Part shown: positions 32,774 through 43,981 of the stretch, in pieces
Position numbering within the stretch: position 1 is the first letter of the stretch
How the letters are laid out: each line of letters opens with the position of its first letter
NCBI GenBank assembly: GCA_963749145.1
Contig: CAVVLN010000004.1
Span: forward strand, 1,736,001-1,800,000
Direction: 5' to 3'
DNA length: 64,000 nucleotides
Source: JASHPR01 sp963749145
GTDB lineage: Bacteria > Actinomycetota > Actinomycetes > Streptosporangiales > Streptosporangiaceae
Position numbers and translations under genes: made by a program
The notes under the pieces: generated by a model
What the model was told of the DNA's origin: nothing
The model's input: the letters and a program-made list of their open reading frames with translations, nothing else
Database searches by the model: none

Positions 32774-34695
32774 TCATGGCGTCATGCTCCCTTGCGGGCG
32801 GCCTGACGAGCTGGCGGGGGCCGGGCGCGGCCGGGCGAACTCCTCCAGCCAGGTCTCGACGCCGATCATCTGCCAGAGCAGGAAATAGTGCCAGCGCAGG
32901 CGCTGGCGGGGCTGTGCCTCGAGCACGGCGCGGACGAACTCGGGGTTGAAGATACCCGATCGCCGCAGCCGGTCCGGTGACAGCATCTCCCGGACCATCG
33001 GCCCGAGGTCCTTCTGGTACTGCTCGACGGGATCGAACGTGAATCCCCATTTCCGCTTGTGCAGCACCCGGTCCGGGAGCACCCCGGTCAGCGCCTCCTT
33101 GAGCAGCCCCTTCGGGCCGGCGCCGAAGCGCAGGTCATCCGGGATGCGGGCGGCGAACCGGACCAGCTCGAGGTCCAGCAGCGGCACCCGGGACTCCACC
33201 GAGTGCGCCATCGACATGGTGTCCTCGTTGTGCAGCAGGTCGCACACCATCTTGGTCGCGAACTCGGCCCGCAAGGCCTGGCTCTCCAGCGGCCTGGCGT
33301 CCTCGAAGTGGGCCCCGTACTCGTCCCGGACGGAGGTGGCCAGCCGGCCGGCGAACTCGGGGGTGTACACCCGCCGCAGCAGCGCCGGGTTGAAGTCCCA
33401 GGCGTTGCGGAGCAGCAGGTAGTTGCGGGCCCCGTCGCCGGAGGCGGCCAGCCACTCGAGCTTGCGCGTGGCCAGGTCCAGCGCGGGCCGGCCAGGCCGG
33501 CCGACTGGCGGGCGGCCCAGTCCAGGGCCGGCGCGAGGGCGCGCACAGTGGCGCCGGACGCCCCGTTCCTGAGCCTCCCGGCCCGGAGCATGTAGCGGTA
33601 GAAGTCGTAGCCGGCGAACAGCTCGTCGCCGCCGAGGCCGGACAGCACCACGTGCACGTGCTGGCCGATGAACCGGTGCAGCAGGTACAGCTGAAGCGAG
33701 TTGACCTTCGGTTCCTCGGTGTGCCGGATGGCGTCAGCCAGGTGCGCCAGGGCGGGCTCGTGCAGCACCACCTCCTGGTGCTCGGTGCCGTAGGTCTCGG
33801 CCACGAACCTGGCGTCCCCGGTCTCGTCGGTCGGCTCGTCGAAGCCGAGGCTGAAGGTCTGGATCGGCCCGCTCGTGGCCTGCCGGAGCATGGCCACGAT
33901 CGAGCTCGAGTCGATGCCGCCGGACAGCGAGACGCCGACCGGGACGTCGGAGATGAGCTGGCGCTTGACCGCCCCGGCGTAGTGGTGGCGGATCCCCTCG
34001 AGCCACTCGTCCCGGCCCGGGGCGGGGTCCGGGGTCCAGTCGATGCCGGCGTACTGCCGCAGCCGGGACCGGCCCTCGGCGAACTCCAGCGCATGGCCCG
34101 GCGGGAGGCGGCGGATGCCGGCGAAGAACGTCCGGTCACCGGGGATGTAGCGGACGTTCATCGTCAGGTGCAGGCTGGCCTCGTCGATCTCGGGGCTGAC
34201 CAGCCCGCTGGCCAGGACGGCCTTGGCCTCGGACCCGAAGGCCAGCTTGCCGTCCCGGATCGAGTACACCAGCGGCTTGACCCCGAGCGGGTCCCGGACC
34301 AGGAACAGCGCGCGGCGGCCCCGGTCGTACAGGGCGAACGCGAAGATCCCGTTGAGCCGGGCGGCGAACGCGATCCCCTCGTCCTCGTAGAGGTGCGGCA
34401 GGACCTCGGTGTCGCAGTGGGTGGTCAGCCGGTGCCCCCGGGCCAGCACCAGCTCCCGGAGCTCGGGGTAGTTGTAGATCTCGCCGTTGTACACGACGAC
34501 GACCGAGCCGTCCTCGTTGGCCATCGGCTGGGAGCCGCCCGGCACGTCCTGGATGGCCAGCCGCCGGTTGCCCAGGTGGACCTGGCCGCCGCTATAGAAC
34601 CCCTCGCCGTCGGGGCCCCGGTGCGCGATCGTGTCGGCCATGGCCCGGACGAGCTCCTCGTCACCGAAGCCAGCCGTACCCGCTATCCCGCACAC
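32774..34695 (-). pseudogene. asnB: Asparagine synthase (glutamine-hydrolysing), one apparent frameshift
   Basis: Reconstructed protein of about 640 residues. The N-terminal class II glutaminase has the nucleophile Cys2 (MCGIAGTAGF, start GTG 34695), HRGPDGEG and YNGEIYN. The synthetase domain has the ATP-pyrophosphatase loop VSLSGGIDSSSIVAML and LSGLGGDELFAGYDFYRYM. Near 33487 the frame shifts by one base; the other frame continues with RRVYTPEFAGRLATSVRDEY and the normal C-terminus to 32774. AsnB homologues in glycan clusters often amidate uronic acids instead of aspartate; that role is inference from context. It starts 7 bp after the DUF354 gene, so it ends a four-gene minus-strand operon. 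Frameshift may be a sequence error. Confidence 0.82.
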
Positions 34696-34701
34696 CGGAA
34701 G

Positions 34702-35748
34702 CTACCGTCCCCTGCGCTGAGCCGTGAACGTGCTCTCAAAGTAGTCGGTCATCCAGCCGGTCACGTCGATCTTCTCGTTGAGCAGCCGCTGCCGGGCTTC
34801 CCGCCAGGTGGTGCCCGGCGTCGCGAAGATCTCTTCTATGGCCGATAGCGCCATGTCGTACTGGTCCTCGGTGAAGTGGCGGACCAGGCCGTACCGCCGC
34901 TCCTCGTCGTCGGTGTAGCCCCGGCCCGTGGTCGCGATGAACACCGCGGGCACCCCGAGCACCGCGGCCTCCGACGACATCGTGGCCGACTCGCCCACGA
35001 CCAGCCGGGCGTGGGCCAGGAGGTGGTGGACCTTCTCCACCGGCCCGCGGACGGCCAGGCCGGCCAGCTCGGGCGGGGGCGGCCCCTCGGAGGAGACGAG
35101 CACCCGCCCGCGGCGCTGCAGCACCTCGACCAGGTGTCGCTTCTGCTTGACGGTCAGGCCCTGCTCCTTGCGGTCGTGCACGGCCTGCCAGGACACGAAC
35201 CGGACGATCGAGTAAGCCTCGCCCGGACGCACCCCGAACTCGGGCAGCACGGCCGGGTCGGGCCGGAAGCGGTTGGGGTGCAGGTAGGCGAGCTCGTGGT
35301 ATCCGGCGTAGGTCGGGTGGCGGCCCGGGACCTGGCCCTGGTAGCAGTCCGGGGTGCACACGCTGTAGGCGAGCGGGTACACGATCCGGTTGGTCTGCAC
35401 CGCGAACTCGGTGTCGTAGAACACCACCGCGGGCACCCGGCGGAGGCGCAAGCGGCCGGCCAGCGCGATCGACGGGCCCATGATCCCGGTCATCACGTCC
35501 GGCCGGAACGAGCGCATGATCCGCATCAGGCGCGGGGTGCGCTGGGCCATCTCGACGGCCAGGCCGGCACCGCTCTTCTGCGACGAGATCTGCTGGTAGG
35601 GCAGGTCGAACGCCTGCAGTAGCTCGACGGAGCGGTCCTTGTCCCGGGCGGTGATGCACACCTGGTGCCCCCGCGCCTCCATCTCGGCGTGGAAGTTCCG
35701 GAAGAAGTGGACGTGCGCGGGGTGCAGTATGTCGATGAGCACGCGCAT
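34702..35748 (-). CDS. DUF354 family protein, glycosyltransferase-like
   Basis: 348 residues, intact. DUF354 proteins resemble GT-B enzymes such as UDP-GlcNAc 2-epimerase: MRVLIDILHPAHVHFFRNFH at the N-terminus, the GIMGPSIALAGRLRLRRVPA and VFYDTEFAVQ segments, then HHLLAHARLVVGESATMSSE and AAVLGVPAVFIATTGRGYTD in the C-terminal nucleotide half. The family is widespread in surface-glycan clusters of bacteria and archaea; its reaction is not settled. It lies 3 bp after a methyltransferase gene and 6 bp before asnB in one operon. Confidence 0.86.
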   Translation of the reverse strand: MRVLIDILHPAHVHFFRNFHAEMEARGHQVCITARDKDRSVELLQAFDLPYQQISSQKSGAGLAVEMAQRTPRLMRIMRSFRPDVMTGIMGPSIALAGRLRLRRVPAVVFYDTEFAVQTNRIVYPLAYSVCTPDCYQGQVPGRHPTYAGYHELAYLHPNRFRPDPAVLPEFGVRPGEAYSIVRFVSWQAVHDRKEQGLTVKQKRHLVEVLQRRGRVLVSSEGPPPPELAGLAVRGPVEKVHHLLAHARLVVGESATMSSEAAVLGVPAVFIATTGRGYTDDEERRYGLVRHFTEDQYDMALSAIEEIFATPGTTWREARQRLLNEKIDVTGWMTDYFESTFTAQRRGR

Positions 35749-35751
35749 GGA

Positions 35752-36591
35752 TCAGGGCGCCCCGTGCACCCGGGAGACGCCGCGGGCGTCCGGCGGTTTC
35801 GTGGCCGACGCGCCCGCGGCGGGGCGGCGCGCCACGGCCAGGACGCCGGCGCCCCACGACGGCCGGGAGAACTTCCCGAGGTAGGAGACCGCGAGCAGCA
35901 CCGGGAACACCGCGGCGTACTGCAGCTTGCGGCGCTGGTCGGCCCCGGTGATCAGGTAGGAGATGTTGTTGGTCAGGGTCTCCAGCGGCCCGTAGGTGTA
36001 CCGGTGACCGATGACCTGGAACCCGGCCTCACTCAGCTTGCGCACCAGGTCCTCAGCCCGGTACCCGGGCCGGACGTGCCCGGGTACGTCGAAGTTGACC
36101 CGGCGGCCGAACAGGATCCAGCGCCGCTCGTAGCCGGGAACGTGGGCCACCAGCCGCCCGCCGGGGCGCAGCGCCTGCAGCAGCGTCCGCATGGCCGCGA
36201 TGTCGTCCTCGACGTGCTCGAAGTTGTCGACGCTCAGCACCAGGTCGAACTCGTCCTCGAAGTCGAGCTTCGTGACGTCGCCCTGCTCGAAGTGCAGGTT
36301 GGTGAGGTGCGCCCGCCGGGCGATCTCATTGGCCCGGGCGACCAGGTCGGGCTCCAGCTCGACCCCGGTGACCTGGGCCTGCGGGTGCCGCTTGGCGAGT
36401 TCGTAGCTGAAGACGCCGGAGCCGCAGCCGGCGTCCAGGATCTTCCGGTACGAGCCGTCGGTGGCGGGCAGCACCCGGCGCAGCCTGATGCGCAGCCCGT
36501 TGGCCGGCGCGCCGAGCAGGTTCGCGTACATCCGCTCGAACCTGCTGCGGCCCGGGTCGAGTGACAGCTCGCGGCCTGGGAATCCCTTCAC
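35752..36591 (-). CDS. Class I SAM-dependent methyltransferase with C-terminal hydrophobic segment
   Basis: 279 residues, intact. Motif I is KILDAGCGSGVFSYELAKRH, followed by VTGVELEPDLVARANEIARR, LVLSVDNFEHVEDDIAAMRT and PGGRLVAHVPGYERR. The C-terminal part NNISYLITGADQRRKLQYAA and VFPVLLAVSYLGKF suggests membrane association, as in polyprenyl-linked sugar methyltransferases. GTG 36591 overlaps the stop of the preceding gene (GTGA). An O-methylation step on the glycan or its lipid carrier is likely; the substrate is unknown. Confidence 0.87.
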   Translation of the reverse strand: MKGFPGRELSLDPGRSRFERMYANLLGAPANGLRIRLRRVLPATDGSYRKILDAGCGSGVFSYELAKRHPQAQVTGVELEPDLVARANEIARRAHLTNLHFEQGDVTKLDFEDEFDLVLSVDNFEHVEDDIAAMRTLLQALRPGGRLVAHVPGYERRWILFGRRVNFDVPGHVRPGYRAEDLVRKLSEAGFQVIGHRYTYGPLETLTNNISYLITGADQRRKLQYAAVFPVLLAVSYLGKFSRPSWGAGVLAVARRPAAGASATKPPDARGVSRVHGAP

Positions 36592-37810
36592 GGTGTTGCC
36601 CTCTCGTCGCAGTTCTCCAGGTAGCAGGACAGGGCCCGGGACATCCAGCCCTGGCACCAGCGCAGCTCCCGGATACGAGTTCGGTATCCCCGCCGCTTCT
36701 GGTAGTAGAACCACCCGCTGGCCGGGTCCCACATGTTGGCGAGCGTCCATTCCAGCACGCGGGTGGCGGTCGCGGCGCCGGTCCCCAGGTGCCGCTGCTG
36801 TAGCGAGAACGTGATGATTCCCTGGGCGCACCCGTGGATGTCGATCGGGTACAGGCGGTCGTTCATGAACCTGGCCGCGCCGTCCGGCTCGAACAGCCGC
36901 CGCTCGTAGTAGTCGATGCCCCGGCGGTACGCGGACTCGAACTCGTCGCTGCCCGCGGACCGCCCGTACTGCAAGATCGCGTCGAGTATGAAGCCGGTGT
37001 GGTAGTTGTCGTGGGTGATGTGACTGGCCGACGGCGGGTCGGCGTAGAACCAGGCGCCCTCGTCGGTCTGCTTGGAGACCACGTAGCGGACCAGCCGGCC
37101 GCCTTCCCGGATCAGGCCGGCGTCGCCGGTGATCGCGCCGACCCGCGCCGCCACGGCCCCGGCCAGGGCCGAGACGTCCATGACGATCCAGTCGATGTCC
37201 GGGGACGGCACGTAGCTGACGCAGCGCCGGCCGGCGTCCTCGAACAGCGTCTTGGGGGCCTCGAGCAGGAACCGAGACCGCCCGGTTCGCGGCGTCCAGG
37301 TAGCGGTCCTCCTGCAGCGTCTCGTACCCGTCCACCAGGGCCTGGCCGACGTGCGCCGTGACCACCCGGTTCGGGAAGCCCCGCGGGGCGAAGAACCCGA
37401 CGTCCTGCCAGGGATAGGGGTAACCCCAGCAGAGTCCGTCGAACCCGGCCTGCCGGGTGGTCGATCAGCCAGTCCAGCAGCCCGCGCGCCTGCGCGGCGT
37501 CGTCGGCCGACCCGGTCATCCGGTGCCGGGCCAGCAGGGCCCGGGCGAACAGCGAGAGCCCCTTGGCATTCCTGGCCTTGCGCACCCCCAGCAGCGGCCG
37601 GATGTCGACGGGGCTGCGGGTCACTACCTGGATCGCGGCGAGCCGGGTCAGCCTCGAACTGCCGCCCAGGAAAGCCAGGACGGGCGAGTTCAGCCCGTCA
37701 TGCTTGGAATATCCCTCGTAGTTGGCTGAGCGGGCCGTCTGCAGCACCCGGTCCAGCACGGCCCGGTGGGTTCCGGCCCCGCGCTGGGCTGTGGCTCGGT
37801 CCTGTGTCAT
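36588..37810 (-). pseudogene. (alpha/alpha)6-barrel glycan-cluster protein, two apparent frameshifts
   Basis: Reconstructed protein of about 405 residues starting at ATG 37810. It carries ARSANYEGYSKHDGLNSPVL near the N-terminus, then after a shift near 37450 FDGLCWGYPYPWQDVGFFAP and TAHVGQALVDGYETLQEDRY, and after a shift near 37277 DIDWIVMDVSALAGAVAARV, ASHITHDNYHTGFILDAILQ and NDRLYPIDIHGCAQGIITFS. The repeated helix-hairpin pattern and the His/Asp/Trp-rich motifs suggest a six-hairpin fold like glucuronyl C5-epimerases or lyases; I am not sure of the family. Its stop overlaps the methyltransferase start. It heads the operon with DUF354 and asnB, which supports a uronate-related role (inference). 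Confidence 0.6.
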
Positions 37811-38132
37811 GGCGACGGCAACCTCGGATCTGCTGACGCTCGGAAACCCCAGAGCGGGATGAGCGGGCCCGGGCCTGGCGCAGACGTCCAGTGGGGCTAG
37901 GGCTTCGAAGTACCGGTAAAGGTTAGCAGCAGGTGACCGCTCGGTTGGCGTAGCGTCCGCTTTGCCAGCAATCGGGGATTCGGGCCCGCCCGGCGCCGGC
38001 CGGGCGACCCCCGGCTCGGCGAACGGCGCAGCGGAACGACTCTGGTAGCGTGGCGCACCGACAAATGGAGCCGCTGCGACCGTTGACAACGCGGTCGGGA
38101 TGAATCTGACCGAAAGCAGGTTGAGGTCCGGA
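37811..38132. other. Divergent intergenic region, 322 bp
   Basis: This separates the minus-strand barrel-protein operon from the plus-strand dehydrogenase gene. A perfect -35 hexamer TTGACA sits at 38083-38088 on the plus strand, but no convincing -10 follows at 16-18 bp. Nothing else recognisable is present. Confidence 0.35.
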
Positions 38133-40384
38133 ATGAAGCAAGTGTTCCGCAGGGTGATCGACCGGCGCGGGCGGGTTCTGGTCGCCGACCTTCCCGTGCC
38201 GCACATCGGCCCGGACCAGGTCCTGGTACAGAGCCATTATTCGCTGATCAGCTCGGGCACCGAGATGGGGACGCTCGCGAAGACCCCGGCCGAGCTGGTG
38301 CGCCAGACGATCTCGGATCCCTGGATGCGGCACGTGGTCAAGCAGACCGTCCTGGCCACCGGGCCGAGCCAGACCGCCCGGCGGGTCTGGCACGAGATGA
38401 TCACGCCCCGCGAGATCGGCTACAGCGGCGCCGGCACCGTGCTGGCGCTGGGCGACCGCGTCGAAGGGCTCGAGATCGGGCAGGCCGTCGCCTACGCGGC
38501 CAGCGGGCACGCCGAGGTGGCCGCCCCGTACATCAACCACGTGGTGCCGGTCCCCGACGGTGTCGACCTGCGCCACGCGGCGTTCGTCACCGTCGGCGGG
38601 ATCGCCATGCAGTCCCTCCGGCGCGCCGACCTGAAGTTCGGGGAGACCGTCGCCATCTACGGCCTGGGCCTGGTCGGCCAGCTGTGCGCCAGCATCGCCA
38701 AGGCGGCCGGGTGCGTCGTCGTCGGGATCGACATCAACCCGAAGGCCAACGAACTGGCGACCGCGGCCGGCGCCGCGCTGGTGGTCAACCCGTCCGAGCC
38801 CGAATGGAAGCGGCGCGTCCTCGACTTCACGGGCAAGAACGGGGTCGACGCCACGATCATCTGCGCCAGGTCCGACTCGCCGGAGATCATCAACTCGGCG
38901 ATGGAGATCACCCGGAGGCAGGGTCGCGTGGTGATCGTCGGCTACGTGAAGCTCGACATCCACCCCAAGAACTTCCTGTACCGGGAGATCGACCTCCGCT
39001 ACTCGCGCGCCTACGGGCCGGGCAGCTACGACACGAACTACGAGAAGGGCCGCGTCGACTACCCGTTCGGGTACGTCCGCTGGACCGAGAAGCGCAACCT
39101 CGAGGAGTTCATCAGGCTCGTCGCCACCGGGGCGGTCAACCTCGAGCCGCTGATCGCGGGGGTCTACCCCGTGGAGCGGGCCCAGGAGCCCTTCGACGCC
39201 ATCCGCGAGCGGAGGCTGCCCGGCGTCGCCGCCCTGATCTCCTACGGGCCCGACCCGGACCGCAGCCGGACGAAGCAGATCAGCCCGCGTCCGAAGCGTG
39301 ACGGCAGGGTCGGGATTTCACTGATCGGGTTCGGCAACCACGTGCTGAGCAAGCATCTGCCCAACCTCAAGTCCATGCGCGACGTCGAGCTGCGGGGCAT
39401 CGCGTCGGCGACCGCGCGCAACGCCTCCGTGGTCGCGAAGGGCCTCGGGGCCACGATGATCACGACCGACGTGGACGAGCTCCTCGCGGACGAGGGCACC
39501 GACGCGGTCATGATCTGCTCCAGCCAGCCGGAGCACTACGAGCACATCCGGGCCGCGGTCAGCGCCGGGAAGGCCGTGTTCATCGAGAAGCCGATGGTCA
39601 CCCGCCTGGACGACTTCGGCGAGCTGCTCCGGCTCATGGCCGAGCGGTCCGCCCAGCCCGCCCTGGTCACCCTCGGCCTCAACCGCCGCTACTCGCCCCT
39701 CGTCGACACCCTCCGCAAGTCGCTGACCGCACCGGTCGACTTCGTGGAGTACGTGATCGCGCAGCCGTTCGTGCCGCCCGACCACTGGACCCTCGACCCG
39801 GTCGACGGCGGCGGGCGGCTGATCACCGAGGGCGAGCACTTCATCGACCTGTGCAACCTGCTCATCGGCAAGCGCCCGGTGTCGGTGACCGCTCGCGCGC
39901 TGGGCAAGCTCCCCGACGACATCCGGACGCTGTGCAATTTCGCCGTGACCCTGCACTACGACGGCGCCGCCGCCACCATCATGTTCGACGAGTGCGGCGC
40001 GCCCGGGTTCCCCCGGGAACGGCTGTCGGTGTTCAGCCGCGGCCAGGTGGCCATCCTGGACGACTTCGCGAAGCTCACCGAGTTCGGCCAGGGCAAGCGA
40101 GCCAGGGCACCGGCCTGCACAAGTCCATGGGCCACGCCGAGGAGCTCGAGCAGTTCGTCCGCGCCGTCAAGGGCGAGCCCAACCACCTGCTGTCCTGGGA
40201 GGACGCCTCGCTGGCCACGACGTGCATGTTCGCGGCCCAGGAGAGCATCAGGCTCGGTGCCGAGATCGACCTCGACCAGTTCCGCCGCTCGCTGCTCACC
40301 GCGGCCGAGGAGCCCGGCGAAGCGGGGAACGGCGTATCAGAGGACGGGCTGCGGGGGGACGATCACATGGCGGGTCGGCGGTGA
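38133..40384 (+). pseudogene. Bi-domain oxidoreductase (zinc-type dehydrogenase + Gfo/Idh/MocA), one frameshift
   Basis: About 750 residues. Residues 1-370 are an MDR/alcohol-dehydrogenase-like domain (GYSGAGTVLALGDRVEGLEI, VAIYGLGLVGQLCASIAKAA, VVGIDINPKANELATAAGAA). Residues 390-750 are a Gfo/Idh/MocA domain (VGISLIGFGNHVLSKHLPNL, AVFIEKPMVTRLDDFGELL, VTLGLNRRYSPLVDTL). Near 40100 the frame shifts and the C-terminus continues in the other frame as TGLHKSMGHAEELEQFVRAV to TGA 40382-40384. ATG 38133 follows TTGAGGTCCGGA. This fusion is typical of polysaccharide clusters and is thought to oxidise nucleotide-sugar or uronate intermediates. The end overlaps the GTG of the next gene. Confidence 0.85.
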
Positions 40385-41107
40385 CTCCGCCGCGCGCGCA
40401 GAGCCGCCTGCGACGCGTCCCGTTCAGCGCTCGCATCCTCCTTGAGCGACTGTCCGGAAAATCGATCTTCGAAGTCAGCCATTACCGTGAGTCGAACCTC
40501 ACCCGCCTGGTGAACCTGTTCGCCCACGTCGACGTCGAGCGGTGGCGCCAGATGAAGGTGCTTGAGGTCGGCGCTGGGCTAGGCCACCTCGGCGATGCCT
40601 TCGCCGATCTCGGGTTCGACGTCGCCTCGACGGACGGTCGCCCGGAGCACGTCGAGGCGATGCGGGCCCGCGGCCGTGAATCGTTTGTCCTCGACCTGGA
40701 CCGGACCGGGGTCAATGAGGCGGGCGACTTTGAGCTGATCCTCGCTTTTGGCGTGCTTTACCACCTCGCGCATCCCGAGGAATTCCTGCACAGCTGCGGG
40801 AAAACGGCCAAGGTCTTGCTGCTGGAGACCGCCGTCTGCGATCGGCGTGACCCGGTCGTCGACTGGGTCAGCGAGTCCGGCGGGTGGCGGGGCCAGGACC
40901 AGGCCGTTGGCGGCCGTGGGTGTCGCCCGAGCCCTTCCTGGGTCGAGGACGTGCCACGACGCTGGCTTCGACACCGTCCGCGATATCTCCAGCCCGCTGG
41001 GGGACTGGAGCAGCGGGGCATTCAGCTGGGGGCCGCATGACAACGGCGAGTGGCGGCGGGACGGGGTCAACCTGAGGAAGATGTGGGTGTGCGAGCGGAA
41101 CGGGTGA
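40381..41107 (+). pseudogene. Class I SAM-dependent methyltransferase, one apparent frameshift
   Basis: GTG 40381 overlaps the preceding stop. The reconstructed protein is about 240 residues: HYRESNLTRLVNLFAHVDVE, motif I KVLEVGAGLGHLGDAFADLG, VASTDGRPEHVEAMRARG, then LILAFGVLYHLAHPEEFLHS. Near 40954 the frame shifts; the other frame carries HDAGFDTVRDISSPLGDWSS and the C-terminus MWVCERNG to 41107. It is probably a glycan or carrier methyltransferase of the cluster. The gene is convergent with the flippase gene. Confidence 0.72.
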
Positions 41108-41119
41108 ACCTGCCCGCAG

Positions 41120-42247
41120 GATCAGGTAGGCGGTCCGGCCCTCGCGGGTCGGTGAGCCGTCCCCGGCTGCGGGATCGGCTGAGCTCGGGCGCGAGACCGT
41201 GTTCCCGCGGGCCTCCCGCAGCCGCCGGAGCAGGCCGGGCCGACGAGCGCCGCCGCGGCGGCGCCGGTGGGCGCGTCGCACAAGACCGCGGTCGCCCGGG
41301 TCACCAGGGCGACACCAGGGCGATCGCGGTGGTCGTCTGCACGTGCAGGACCGCCACCATCACGGCCTCGCGGACGCCCGCCCCGGCCGGGGCGAACACG
41401 GCCAGGAAGCCGACGGCCCACGAGAGCGAGTAGGCGCCGATCGACACCAGCAGCGTTCCCTGCCGGTCCCCGGCGAGCTGGCGCATGAGCACGTAGACCT
41501 TGAGCCCGTTGAACAACCAGCCGGCCACCGCGTACGCCATCGTCCGCGCGAGGCCCCGGTAGCTGACCCCCTGCTCCAGCGGCGCCTGCCGCGACAGCCG
41601 CAGCACGAGGCGCAGCAGCCGGTTCAGGACCGGCGGGGACAGCAGCACGACGGCCACGGGGATCAGGAACAGGACCCAGAAGTACTGGGCGACCATTCCG
41701 CGGTCGCGAACGGCAGCGTGACCGCGGCGACCACCGCCCCGGAGCAGGTCATGACCGCGTAGCTGAGCAGGACCGAGAGCGCGGACCGGCTGCGGGGGAT
41801 GCCGCGATCGGCACCGAGTTCCGCCTGGGCCAGCACCGGCCAGATGCTGCCGGGCACGTACTTCGCCAGCTGGCCGATGAACATAGATCCGCCAGGCCTC
41901 CGGTACCGACAGCCGCGAGCCGAGGTCGGCGAGCAGCTCGCGCCAGACCATGAGGCTGCAGATCAGGCCGCAGAGGTTGAGGACGAACGCGAGCGCACGA
42001 CCGGCGCGGACAGCCGCTGCACCTCGTGCCAGAGCGTGCCCCCCTGGTCCAAGAGGGCGAGGGCCAGCAGCGCCAGGACGAGGGCCAGGAAGACCAGCCT
42101 GACCACCCTCAGCCGCATCAGGCGCACAAGCGAGCCGAGCCTGCGCCCGAGCGGCGGCCCGGCGGGGCCGGGCGCCGGCGGCCGGGCCGCGCCTACCCCC
42201 GGGTCAGCCTGGGCCAGCCCGCCCGCCCGGGTTCTGTCGCGAGCCAT
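41120..42247 (-). pseudogene. LPG-synthase-TM/YbhN-type flippase-like membrane protein, several frameshifts
   Basis: Start ATG 42247. The frame must be joined across shifts near 42005, 41885, 41695, 41320 and about 41230. The joined product has eight or so membrane helices: LVRLMRLRVVRLVFLALVLA, ALAFVLNLCGLICSLMVWRE, FIGQLAKYVPGSIWPVLAQA (the family signature), LVSIGAYSLSWAVGFLAVFA and PAGAGVREAVMVAVL. This matches the lysylphosphatidylglycerol-synthase transmembrane family (UPF0104), whose members export or flip lipid-linked substrates. Exact 3' end is uncertain because of the shifts. It is the last gene of the long minus-strand GT operon. Confidence 0.65.
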
Positions 42248-42406
42248 CTCAGCACAGGGCAACGGTCACACCCGGACACGGCCCCGGCTTCAGGGCGGTC
42301 GTTCGGCTTGGCCGGATATGCGGGCATTAGGTCGGAGCGCTCTCTCGTGTAGCGGCGCCAGCCACCGTAGCAGAGGCGCCAGGCGGCCAGGACTCCGTCC
42401 CCGCCC

Positions 42407-43981
42407 TCACGACGGCGTGTAGAGCAGGATCGGGTCCGGGCCGACCTGGATGGCCGTCACCCGGTCTCCGGCCAGGTCACGGTGCCACGCCCGGATCTCG
42501 GTCCGGTGCAGGTGCGAGCGGACGATCCAGATCCGCCCGCGGGCTCCGGCCGGCTCCGCCGCGATCTTGGCCCGCGCGGCCGCCAGCGCGTTCGCCACGT
42601 CCGCGGCCCGGCGATTGGGCATCACCACGATCCACGGCAGCCCGGGGTACGCCGGGATGTGGTGTTCGGGCCCACGGGATCGGCGGGGAACGCGGGGTTG
42701 GCCCGCGGGTAGTAGTAGGCGAACGCGTAGCTGGCGGCGTAGCTGACGATGACGACGTCCCCGGGCCGGAAGTGGCTGTCGAGGTAGGTGACCTCGGCGC
42801 GGACGTCCTCGTTGGGTATCTCGTGGGACCGGATGAGCTGTCCGTCGCCGGGACCCAGACGGCCAGCGCCAGGGCGGCCACGACCAGCGGCACCAGGAGG
42901 CAGCGGGGGATCGGTGACGCCGGCGGGCGGCCCGGCCGCGAGATGCGCGGCGGCCGCGACCGCCACGGCCATCAGCAGCGGGGCGGTCACCAGCCAGAAC
43001 GTGGAGGTCCGCAGGTCCCCGAACGGGTACTTGCGGGCCGCGCTCGCGGCGATGACGATCACCAGCGTCACCGGGAACAGGGCGGCCAGCGCGAGCCGCC
43101 GGAGCCAGACCAGGGCCGCGATGCCCGCCAGGACCAGCAGCACGTCGGCCAGGAGCGGAAAGCCCATGTACGGCGCTAGCTGGTCCAGCCGCAGGTGGAG
43201 GAACGAGACCGCGGCCGAGGCGCTCCGCGTGGGCATGTAGAACGGGTCCCAGTAGGCGACGAGGCGGGGCGTCACCTGCGGGCGGATCAGGGTCACGTAG
43301 ATCACCAGGGCGACCGCGAGCATTCCCGCCGCCGCCACGGCGACCTCGGCAAGCCGCCGGTAGTGCCGCGTGACCAGGCACTCCAGCGCCAGGCAGGCCA
43401 TGGCCGCCACGCCGACGAAGATCACCGTGTTGGCGAACAGCAGGCCGAGGGATGCCGTCGCGGCGATCGCGGCCAGGCGCCGGATGCGCCACTCGTTCTC
43501 GAGGCGCGCCACGAGGACCCACACGACCAGGCAGGCGAACGCCTCGGCCGTGTACTGCTTGAGGTCGTCGCGGACCAGCATCGCCGGGGACAGCAGCACG
43601 GCGGCGCCGGTCAGGATCCCGGTGGCGAAGCGGGTCAGCCGAAGCTCGCGGCCGAACAGGTATCCCGCAGCCGCCGCCAGCATCGCGAAGGCGAGCGGCA
43701 CCAGCCGCAGCCGCTGCGCCCCGCCGAACGGCACCAGCCGCAGCAGGTACGTCCAGCCCAGGGGCGTGCTCGAGGCCAGCGACGGGGTGAGCCCGATCCT
43801 CGCCCGGACCGTGTCCGCGACCCACGCCTCGTCGACCCAGAACGAGTGGTGGAGCAGGTACGGCACGTCGTGCACGAGCAGCACGGCCAGGCCGAGGACG
43901 GCGGCCAGGCCGACGTCGATCAGGCTGGGCCTGCCGGCGCGGCCGGACCGGGCGGGCGGCCGGAGGCTGGCTCCGGGTCAT
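42407..43981 (-). pseudogene. GT39-like (GT-C) membrane glycosyltransferase, about four frameshifts
   Basis: ATG 43981 overlaps the GT2 stop (ATGA). Joined product about 525 residues with many membrane helices. The catalytic first loop has LLHHSFWVDEAWVADTVRAR with the acidic pair expected of GT-C enzymes, then SLASSTPLGWTYLLRLVPFG and LRLTRFATGILTGAAVLLSP. The soluble tail includes WIVVMPNRRAADVANALAAA and ends LLYTPS at 42407. Shifts are needed near 43940, 42905, 42850 and 42660. It probably uses a polyprenyl-phosphate sugar to glycosylate the surface glycan outside the membrane. Confidence 0.7.
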
